DNA from: Verrucomicrobiota bacterium
GTDB taxonomy: Bacteria; Verrucomicrobiota; Verrucomicrobiia; Verrucomicrobiales; DEV007
Assembly (NCBI GenBank): GCA_020629815.1
Contig: JAHDCN010000227.1
Location: forward strand, 1 to 5,019
DNA: 5,019 nt
Reading direction: 5' to 3'
Shown here: piece after piece, positions 1 to 5,019 of the stretch
Layout of the letters: each line of letters opens with the position of its first letter
How positions within the stretch are numbered: position 1 is the stretch's first letter
Position numbers and translations under genes: made by a program
Notes under the pieces: model-generated
Seen by the model: the letters and a program-made list of their open reading frames with translations, nothing else
The model's database searches: none
What the model was told of the DNA's origin: nothing

Positions 1-2753
1 TTCCGGGAGCCGAATTGAGCCTGACTTTGGAAGTGAACGGCAAAACTTACCATTGTCGAAAAGGCGGCCTGGTCAGTCGATTCACCGGTCCGCGGGTCAT
101 TGAATCCGGCCGATTCCTGCAGAGAACTGACATCACAGATCTCGAATTTCGATCGGATGACGGCGCCGTCTTGAATGTCGACGCCCGATTTGAAGCCGCG
201 GCATGGCCGGATATTCTGGGGTTGAGCCTGCATGCTCGTCCCGGGGAAAAACCGATCGTCGCAGGCGAGAATTCTTTTGGCTTTTTTGGCGGCGGTTTTG
301 GCTTAGATGGCAGCAACAAGCTCCAGATACCGGCGCAGGATTGTATTGCTCCGGGAAATTTCAGCCTGAGTTTCTGGGCATTTGTTCCACTGGAGTTTCA
401 GAGTAACAAAAATGCCCCCTGGCTGGTTTGTCAGAACCTTCACGAGCTCGAAAACGGTAACTTCGGAATCGTCCTGGATCGGGATGCGAATCCAACCCTG
501 CGCTTGAACCTTGGTGGAGGAAAAGAAAACATGCTTACCATGCGTCCCAAGCCGGGACACGGCTTGCGCAAGCAGCAGTGGAATCACGTTGCGATCACTT
601 ACGATGGTAATACCGCGCGCCTGTGGGTAAACGGTCGATTTGCTGTCGAGGAAGCAATTGGAAAACCAAGACAGGCGCCACCCGGAGGGCTGGCCTTTGG
701 CGGCAGGCAGGACAATACCGACTCCTTTGCTTTCCGCGGTGTCATTGATGAAATTTTTCTCTACAACCGGGCTCTCGGCACCAACGAGCTTCGCGACTTG
801 TTGCAGCGACCAAGACATGGCAAGGGACAGGAGTTTAAGCCGGTCAAGCATTGGGGGTTTCGGAAAGAAGGCCCGGAATCGCCCTCTATTCCGAGAGAAC
901 CGTGGAAACAGGCGACACTCGAAGTCCGCATTGCCAATCAAAATGGTCCGCTGGTGGCACGTCAGAGTTTTTCAGGAACCGGAAGCGAATGGCTTTCCAC
1001 CGGCCTGCTTATGGATCCAGTGGCGTGGAGAAAAGTAGAGACTTCTCCGTTAACTGTCAGAGCGCAGGAGAATGGCGCAGACCAGCCCCGGCCCGTTACT
1101 TTTGACCCCGAAGTTGGTTGGCATCGCATCAATCTCGATGGAGTGGAACGCAAACCCGAAAAGTCCAACGATGGTATCGAACGGGTAAAACTCACGCTCT
1201 CGAACCCCACGAATCAAGAGCAGGTGGCTCGTTTGCTGTTCGAGAAAAATCATTTCAGCCATCAGGCACGACTGGGCAACCCGATCACCGGACTCTCTGC
1301 CCTGCTCCGGGATAGCAAAGGGAATCCCTCCGGGATTCCCGTTCAACTCAGTAAGAACTGGCACAATCATCCCCAGGGCGGCACCTATTCCGGGCAATGG
1401 TTTCATGGCATTTCACTAGTCCGTTTGCCAGCCGGCAAAACTGTCGAACTGGAACTGGTGATCGCCTACGGCCACTGGGGCAAACTACCTGCGGCGTCGC
1501 ATGCGCAATTGAGTCTGATTGGGTGGGGCGGAAATCAGTTCTGGGAACAAAGTGCCTTGGGCTCCTGGGGTGAATCGATCTGTTACGACCCCGAACAAAC
1601 CCAGGCAAACGCCACGATCACTGATGTCCGTCCGATGATGGTGCGGTCGATGAGTAATTCCGGGGAGAAATGGAACTGGACCACCAACGTAGGCGGTGGA
1701 GATTTTCTCCGGCTGTTCAGTCCTTCCGGCGAACGCATCGCTCATACCGGCATGCGCGTCGAACCAATACGAACTGGCCCCTGCCTGACAGAAGTAGTTT
1801 TTTCCGGTGGCGTAGGAGAAACGGGAATTCAGAGCCAAACGACGGTCAGCCTGGCCAGACGCGACGATGTCGTCTGTGGAGTTTATCGCATTCGTATGCA
1901 GGCCACCAAACCAGTGGATTTTTCCAGATTGGTCTTGTTTCAGATCGGTGCTGACTCATATGCCACCACTGTTGATAAGAAATTGGCCGTTGGAGTCAAA
2001 GAGGGACTCATAACAGAGTGGCCAGCCAAACCCGGTGGTGATGAGTATCCGGTCGGTCCAATTGAGATGCACGGGACCGCCCCCTGGGCATCCCTCCATG
2101 AAACCGAAGGCAACCCTCACGACGATACAAAAGGTGCCTGGGCCAATCGCGGCTTCGTAGTGCGCGACTGGAAAGCAAAACTGGGAGGCAAAGAAGCTGG
2201 CATTTGGATTGCCGAGCGTGGTGTGGAACGCCCACACCAAAACGTCTCAACACTGGACATTGTTCCTCCTCCCGGAGTCAACCGCCTTGAAGCAGGAGAC
2301 TTTCTCGAAGCCACGATTGAGCACCTTATCGTCCCTCAATTTGCGACCGACTACTACGGCCCGAACCACGAACTGGCAGGCGCTTTAAGCCTGCACGAAA
2401 ACACCTGGAAAATGATCCATCGCCACGCTGTCGAAGATAGTGTTCAGGTTGAAAACTTGAAAGGTGGTACCGTTCAGCATCTCGAACCGGATGTCCGAAT
2501 TCAAAGCTCAGGCGAAACTTTAGAATTCGATCTCACCGGTGGCCTGAGTCACATTCCGGTAACAGTTACCCATCTTCCATCCCACGCGGGTTACGCGATT
2601 TCCCTCGACGGTAAAACTCTTGATCAATCCTTTCACGGCAAAGACTTCTGGCAGTGCGACTACGACTCGCGCAGCCAGACCTGGAGCCTCACCTACAACA
2701 TCCCCGCAGCTCACGGTAAGTCGCAAAAAGTGCGCTTTTTTCGCACAAAGTAG
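1..2753 (+). CDS. Large LamG (concanavalin A-like) domain protein, 5'-partial
   Basis: The frame is open to the left window edge. The first candidate start is a TTG at 15 with a GGGAG just upstream (5-9), but translation from it gives no signal peptide and begins inside what looks like a beta strand. I therefore read the gene as truncated at its 5' end; residue numbers below count from that TTG (912 codons to the TAG at 2751-2753). Residues about 95-262 form a LamG-like jellyroll: a strand ending in LDGSNKLQIP, then FSLSFWAFVP, QWNHVAITYDG, RLWVNGR and the closing GVIDEIFLYNRAL, all typical of the fold. Residues 25-72 (ESGRFLQRTD, AAWPDILGL) precede it in a style I associate with planctomycete/verrucomicrobial LamG proteins. 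The remaining 650 residues look beta-rich, with motifs such as ALGSWGESICYDP (514-526), and I see no recognisable catalytic signature. It is probably exported and carbohydrate- or surface-binding; that is inference. No enzyme activity should be assigned. No canonical terminator follows it. Confidence 0.85.
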   Translation, partial: PGAELSLTLEVNGKTYHCRKGGLVSRFTGPRVIESGRFLQRTDITDLEFRSDDGAVLNVDARFEAAAWPDILGLSLHARPGEKPIVAGENSFGFFGGGFGLDGSNKLQIPAQDCIAPGNFSLSFWAFVPLEFQSNKNAPWLVCQNLHELENGNFGIVLDRDANPTLRLNLGGGKENMLTMRPKPGHGLRKQQWNHVAITYDGNTARLWVNGRFAVEEAIGKPRQAPPGGLAFGGRQDNTDSFAFRGVIDEIFLYNRALGTNELRDLLQRPRHGKGQEFKPVKHWGFRKEGPESPSIPREPWKQATLEVRIANQNGPLVARQSFSGTGSEWLSTGLLMDPVAWRKVETSPLTVRAQENGADQPRPVTFDPEVGWHRINLDGVERKPEKSNDGIERVKLTLSNPTNQEQVARLLFEKNHFSHQARLGNPITGLSALLRDSKGNPSGIPVQLSKNWHNHPQGGTYSGQWFHGISLVRLPAGKTVELELVIAYGHWGKLPAASHAQLSLIGWGGNQFWEQSALGSWGESICYDPEQTQANATITDVRPMMVRSMSNSGEKWNWTTNVGGGDFLRLFSPSGERIAHTGMRVEPIRTGPCLTEVVFSGGVGETGIQSQTTVSLARRDDVVCGVYRIRMQATKPVDFSRLVLFQIGADSYATTVDKKLAVGVKEGLITEWPAKPGGDEYPVGPIEMHGTAPWASLHETEGNPHDDTKGAWANRGFVVRDWKAKLGGKEAGIWIAERGVERPHQNVSTLDIVPPPGVNRLEAGDFLEATIEHLIVPQFATDYYGPNHELAGALSLHENTWKMIHRHAVEDSVQVENLKGGTVQHLEPDVRIQSSGETLEFDLTGGLSHIPVTVTHLPSHAGYAISLDGKTLDQSFHGKDFWQCDYDSRSQTWSLTYNIPAAHGKSQKVRFFRTK
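297..800 (+). other. LamG-like jellyroll domain within the large CDS
   Basis: This stretch encodes residues about 95-262 of the large protein. Visible hallmarks are the opening strand with LDGSNKLQIP, the aromatic strand SLSFWAFVP, the WNHVAITYDG segment, the strand RLWVNGR, and the terminal DEIFLYNRAL followed by a short helix (NELRDLL). These occur in the order usual for LamG/pentraxin-like domains, which commonly bind glycans or other ligands. The exact ligand cannot be read from the sequence. Confidence 0.8.
1320..1340. repeat. Perfect 9-bp inverted repeat inside the LamG gene
   Basis: GGGAATCCC (1320-1328) and GGGATTCCC (1332-1340) are exact reverse complements separated by TCC, giving a GC-rich stem with a three-base loop. 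It lies in codons for GNPSGIP. No T-run follows on either strand, so it is not an intrinsic terminator. Confidence 0.6.
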
Positions 2754-2793
2754 AGCAGACTATTCCAGCATTTACCCCTTAGACGATAGTTCT

Positions 2794-2807
2794 ACGAAAA
2801 ATTTCGT
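2794..2807. promoter_or_regulatory. Putative BlaI-type operator 1 (distal inverted repeat)
   Basis: ACGAAA (2794-2799), a 2-base spacer AA, then TTTCGT (2802-2807) form a perfect 6-bp-arm inverted repeat. It sits just upstream of, and touches, the presumed -35 region of the repressor promoter. BlaI/MecI/CopY repressors are known to bind short dyads (TACA/TGTA type) in their own promoters. Here the core is ACGAA/TTCGT instead, shared with the second dyad 22 bp downstream. Assignment as the operator for the adjacent repressor is inference from position, symmetry and duplication. Confidence 0.65.
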
Positions 2808-2834
2808 TGTTTAATACGAAAATATTCGTATAAT
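2807..2834 (+). promoter_or_regulatory. Promoter of the repressor-sensor operon, predicted leaderless
   Basis: A perfect TATAAT lies at 2829-2834. A weak -35 candidate TTGTTT (2807-2812) sits 16 bp upstream; it matches TTGACA only in the first three bases. The usual 6-base gap after the -10 box puts transcription start at or within a base or two of the ATG at 2841. The 12 bases before that ATG contain no purine-rich Shine-Dalgarno, which fits a leaderless message. Both inverted repeats overlap this promoter, consistent with autoregulation. Confidence 0.6.
2814..2831. promoter_or_regulatory. Putative BlaI-type operator 2 (proximal inverted repeat)
   Basis: ATACGAA (2814-2820), a 4-base spacer AATA, then TTCGTAT (2825-2831) form a perfect 7-bp-arm inverted repeat. 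It shares the ACGAA/TTCGT core with operator 1. It covers the -35/-10 spacer and the first bases of the TATAAT box, so bound repressor would block RNA polymerase directly. Its centre is 22 bp from that of operator 1, close to two helical turns, so two dimers would lie on the same DNA face. Confidence 0.7.
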
Positions 2835-2840
2835 ATATCC

Positions 2841-3230
2841 ATGAGCGCACCTCGTCCGACGGAATCAGAACTTTCGATCCTCGGTATCCTCTGGGAGCAT
2901 GGCCCGCTCCGGGTGCGCGAAGTGACAGAGCATCTATCGAGGGACAAAGGCGAAGAAGTTGGCTACACCACAGCGCTGAAGTTGCTTCAGATCATGCACG
3001 AAAAAGGCTTGGTAACTCGCGATGAATCCCAACGCAGTCATGTTTACAAACCTGCCCATGCTCAGAGAAAAATTCAGAAGCAGGTAATTCGCTCCGTCGC
3101 AGACCGAATATTTGGAGGAGCCACAGCAGAACTGGCAATGCAAGCCTTCTCCGCTCGCAAAGCAAAACCCGGTGAGATTCAGCAAATGCGTGAACTCCTC
3201 GATAAGTTGGAAAGGAAACAAGAAAAATGA
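2841..3230 (+). CDS. BlaI/MecI/CopY-family transcriptional repressor
   Basis: A 129-residue cytoplasmic DNA-binding protein, the usual size for BlaI/MecI. Residues 6-72 are the winged-helix domain: PTESELSILGILWEHGPLRVREV matches the family's opening helices (TxxE...ILxxLWxxGPxxVREV) at 6-28. YTTALKLLQIMHEKGLV (42-58) is the recognition helix, and 59-70 (ending HVYKP) is the wing. Residues 74-129 are the helical dimerisation and cleavage region. Staphylococcal BlaI/MecI are cut at an Asn-Phe bond near residue 101; here the corresponding place reads QAF (101-103), so the bond would be Ala-Phe if cleaved there. The ATG is supported because the family motif begins almost at once and no later start would keep the domain. 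There is no Shine-Dalgarno, as expected for a leaderless gene. The stop overlaps the next gene's start (ATGA). It probably represses its own operon through the two inverted repeats in front of it; other targets are unknown. Confidence 0.93.
   Translation: MSAPRPTESELSILGILWEHGPLRVREVTEHLSRDKGEEVGYTTALKLLQIMHEKGLVTRDESQRSHVYKPAHAQRKIQKQVIRSVADRIFGGATAELAMQAFSARKAKPGEIQQMRELLDKLERKQEK
3212..3217 (+). promoter_or_regulatory. Ribosome binding site of the M56 peptidase gene
   Basis: AAGGAA lies 9 bases before the ATG at 3227, inside the last codons of the repressor gene. It supports that start and contrasts with the repressor gene, which has no such site. Together with the ATGA overlap it suggests coupled translation of the two proteins. 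Confidence 0.6.
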
Positions 3231-4981
3231 AGAACATCGCCGCAGAAATAGCAGACTTTATCGGGCTCGCCCTGTTTCACTCACTGTGGATCAGTTGTCT
3301 TGCCGCACTCTTATTCGGAGTCTTACGAGCGACACTATCGGAGGAAAGAGCGGCTCTTCGATGCGGGCTGGGGATGATTTGTCTCACTGCCGTTCCACTC
3401 ATCTCCGTGATCATAGCACTTCAAAGCAATGAGACACCAGCATTCTATTCGTTTTCGCTTTCGCCAACTATTTCATCCATTTCTTTGCCCGTTTGGGGAT
3501 TGGTGTGTTGGACTATTGGCGCTGCTATTTCCCTGGGCAGAAATGGATACTCCGTCTGGCTAGCTAACCGGCTTTTAGCCAATTCTCCGAAACTGACTCA
3601 AAAACCGATCCTTCGTCGACTCAACATTCTCCGAGCCAAATTAAGAATAGGGCGAAAGATTTATTTAAAGGCCAGTGACCAAATTACGTCTCCCTGCATC
3701 ATCGGAGTTCTGCGCCCCACGATTATCGTACCTCTTTCCCTACTTGGCAGGGTTCCTACTTCTTATCTGGATGCCGTCTTCGCTCACGAATTGGCTCATG
3801 CGAAAAGAGCGGACTATCTTTTGAACTTACTGCAGCTACTCATCGAATCACTGCTGTTTTTTCATCCGGCAATCTGGTGGCTATCGACGGCTATTCGCGA
3901 AGAACGAGAATTCGCCTGTGATCAAGCTGCCAGTTCGCTTTTGGGCAATGAGCAAGAATACGCTGAGGCAATTGTCGCGTTTGAAGAAGCTAGAGCAATG
4001 CAAGCTACAATGTCTTTTCGCGAAGCAAGTGCCCTCGTACGGCTACAACGGCTCCTGTTTCCAAGTCGACGGGAGTCTCTGGCACCACTCTGTGGAATTG
4101 TTGGGAGTAGCACTGTGATCTCAGGAGCTGTCGTATTAGCTGGACTGTTTACAGCCAACTTAACCCACGCAAATTCCGAAAAACTGCATCCAATTGAACC
4201 CCAGACCAGAGATGTGAAAGCTGCGAAAGCATTGCTCTCTCATAGCAGTGTGTGGAAGAATTCTGCACCTGTCGGACTTGGCGCCACACTGTTTCGCTCC
4301 ACCTATCTAATTGAGAAAGAGGGAAAGCTCTTCGACCTGCGAAAAACAGAACCCAGACTATTCGAAGAATTCCCCAATTCCTGGATAGTGGAAAACTCTG
4401 TAAACTTCCTCAATGGCAGGCTGCCTAGTCTGGATCAAGACAGAGATGGCTTCACTACTCTGGAAGAGTATCAAAACAAAACTGATCCTAACTCGGCGAA
4501 TAGCTACCCTTCTCAATCGCTGAAAACTGTTTATCTGAATCGTGAACGTCAGGTCTATCGCGTTACCTACTCAGCAAAGCCCGACTCAAAACGTTTTCAG
4601 CTGACGCGCCACTCATCAACCCGATACGCAGGGCGAAGCACATTTATTCTGCAAAAGGGTGAAACCACCCGGGATGGAATTCTGCGAATAGAGGAGGAGT
4701 CGCAAGGGAACCTCGTAGTCACATTTCTGCCTTTACAGAAGAAGTTCACCCTCCCACTCAAGAAGGATACAGAGATCGAAACATCGTTTGCAGAACTGAA
4801 ATTCAATCTTCCGGATGGGAATAAACCTTTCTACGTGAAGGAAGGCGAATTCTTTGCCACACCTGATCAAAAGGAATTATGGATTGTGCATTCGGTGTCA
4901 CCTGAGTCATGCGTGATCCGTGCTCGTGGCAATAAGATTGAGCGAATATTGCCTGTTCAGCACCCAACACAAACACCTTAA
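3227..4981 (+). CDS. BlaR1/MecR1-like M56-family membrane metallopeptidase with a non-PBP sensor domain
   Basis: A 584-residue integral membrane protein, partner of the preceding repressor. Hydrophobic segments at about 11-33, 45-65 and 87-104 are the first three membrane helices. The zinc protease domain follows: SPCIIGVLRPTIIVP (155-169), then HELAH (187-191, the HExxH zinc site with catalytic E188), FFHPAIWWLS (211-220) and EREFACD (226-232), where E228 is the expected third zinc ligand. All key M56 residues are present, so the protease should be active. A fourth membrane helix (287-309) leads to an extracytoplasmic domain, 311-584. In BlaR1/MecR1 that domain is a penicillin-binding transpeptidase fold. 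Here I see no SxxK plus KTG pair, but a canonical 12-residue EF-hand loop (D403, D405, D407, G408, E414) followed by TDP, and then two similar beta segments (473-510 and 535-576). This resembles, from memory, Amuc_1099-like proteins of Verrucomicrobia. It probably senses an envelope signal and triggers repressor inactivation. It should not be called a beta-lactam sensor. The ATGA overlap means the pair is co-transcribed. Confidence 0.9.
   Translation: MKNIAAEIADFIGLALFHSLWISCLAALLFGVLRATLSEERAALRCGLGMICLTAVPLISVIIALQSNETPAFYSFSLSPTISSISLPVWGLVCWTIGAAISLGRNGYSVWLANRLLANSPKLTQKPILRRLNILRAKLRIGRKIYLKASDQITSPCIIGVLRPTIIVPLSLLGRVPTSYLDAVFAHELAHAKRADYLLNLLQLLIESLLFFHPAIWWLSTAIREEREFACDQAASSLLGNEQEYAEAIVAFEEARAMQATMSFREASALVRLQRLLFPSRRESLAPLCGIVGSSTVISGAVVLAGLFTANLTHANSEKLHPIEPQTRDVKAAKALLSHSSVWKNSAPVGLGATLFRSTYLIEKEGKLFDLRKTEPRLFEEFPNSWIVENSVNFLNGRLPSLDQDRDGFTTLEEYQNKTDPNSANSYPSQSLKTVYLNRERQVYRVTYSAKPDSKRFQLTRHSSTRYAGRSTFILQKGETTRDGILRIEEESQGNLVVTFLPLQKKFTLPLKKDTEIETSFAELKFNLPDGNKPFYVKEGEFFATPDQKELWIVHSVSPESCVIRARGNKIERILPVQHPTQTP
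3785..3799 (+). other. HExxH zinc-binding catalytic motif of the M56 peptidase
   Basis: The codons spell HELAH, residues 187-191, preceded by AVFA and followed by AKRADYLLN, which is the normal M56 setting. The third ligand, E228 at 3908-3910, lies in EREFACD 37 residues after the second histidine, a spacing typical of BlaR1-like proteins. Confidence 0.9.
4433..4468 (+). other. EF-hand type calcium-binding loop in the sensor domain
   Basis: Residues 403-414 read DQDRDGFTTLEE. Asp occupies loop positions 1, 3 and 5, Gly position 6 and Glu position 12, so every side-chain ligand of a canonical EF-hand loop is present. The following YQNKTDP is the tail often seen after such loops in surface proteins of the Planctomycetes-Verrucomicrobia group. 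Calcium binding is predicted, not shown. Confidence 0.75.
4604..4957 (+). repeat. Probable duplicated beta module at the C-terminus of the sensor
   Basis: Two segments share a pattern at the protein level. The first, around residues 473-510, starts FILQKGE, continues LRI then LVV, and ends FTLP. The second, around 535-576, starts FYVKEGE, continues LWIV then CVI, and ends RILP. The order and approximate spacing agree, but identity is low and the DNA is not repeated, so the duplication would be old. This is by-eye alignment only. Confidence 0.45.
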
Positions 4982-5019
4982 TCGGACCGTTGCGCAGACA
5001 CTGGTTTCCCGGGTATAGT

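Larger units (their letters stand above)
2754..2840. other. AT-rich intergenic regulatory region
   Basis: These 87 bases separate the LamG gene stop from the repressor ATG. The right half is strikingly AT-rich and holds two inverted repeats and a near-consensus -10 box, annotated separately. There is no GC stem followed by a T-run that would end the upstream transcript, so read-through from the LamG gene into the repressor operon is possible. Confidence 0.75.

Noticed and set aside
15..17. TTG at 15 as the true start of the LamG protein, with GGGAG upstream
   Set aside because: The frame continues open to the left edge, the resulting N-terminus has no signal peptide and starts within a strand-like segment, so a start outside the window is more likely.
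303..941. A 212-codon open frame on the minus strand inside the LamG gene
   Set aside because: It lies wholly opposite a well-supported coding frame with clear domain motifs, shows no family motif, and looks like an antisense shadow.
2780..2794. A possible third dyad TAGA...TCTA upstream of operator 1
   Set aside because: Only four-base arms, and it does not share the ACGAA/TTCGT core; expected by chance.
4142..4174. A signal-peptidase-like THA site after the fourth membrane helix (residues 313-315)
   Set aside because: The helix is better explained as the fourth BlaR1-type transmembrane segment; three residues ending in Ala are too weak to argue for cleavage.
4298..4309. STYL in the sensor domain (residues 358-361), reminiscent of the STYK active site of BlaR1
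   Set aside because: The essential lysine is replaced by leucine, no KTG-type motif follows, and the surrounding sequence does not look like a transpeptidase fold. The resemblance is taken as chance.
4982..5019. Search for a terminator or next gene start after the M56 gene
   Set aside because: Only 38 bases remain and they show no stem with a T-run and no start codon with a ribosome binding site.

Overview
The window is protein-coding bacterial DNA of moderate GC, with the genes read from the plus strand. It holds the 3' part of a large LamG-domain gene, followed by a compact BlaI/BlaR1-type regulatory pair. The style of the large LamG protein, the M56 peptidase signature, and above all the EF-hand and repeat-bearing sensor on the BlaR1-like protein all point to the Planctomycetes-Verrucomicrobia group. 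Verrucomicrobiota is the better guess, because the sensor resembles what I remember of Amuc_1099-like pilus-associated proteins. That assignment is inference from recalled family resemblance, not a database result.

Layout. Positions 1-2753 carry a long open frame that is still open at the left window edge, so its true start, and probably a signal peptide, lie outside. It has one LamG/concanavalin A-like jellyroll (about 297-800), followed by some 650 residues of beta-rich sequence that I cannot assign. Positions 2754-2840 are an AT-rich intergenic region. It contains two similar inverted repeats built on ACGAA/TTCGT, 22 bp centre to centre, and a perfect TATAAT box so close to the next ATG that the message is predicted to be leaderless. 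Positions 2841-3230 encode a BlaI/MecI-family winged-helix repressor. Positions 3227-4981 encode an M56-family (BlaR1/MecR1-like) membrane metallopeptidase that overlaps the repressor by ATGA. The last 38 bases show no feature.

How the parts work together. By analogy with blaI-blaR1 and mecI-mecR1, the repressor should bind the paired operators and hold its own operon off. The membrane protein should sense something outside the cytoplasm and, through its zinc protease domain, lead to repressor inactivation. The unusual part is the sensor: it is not the penicillin-binding transpeptidase-like domain of classical BlaR1. It is a roughly 270-residue domain with a canonical EF-hand calcium loop and what looks like a duplicated beta module. 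The input is therefore probably not a beta-lactam, and no beta-lactamase gene is in view. Whether the LamG gene belongs to the same regulon cannot be told from this window.
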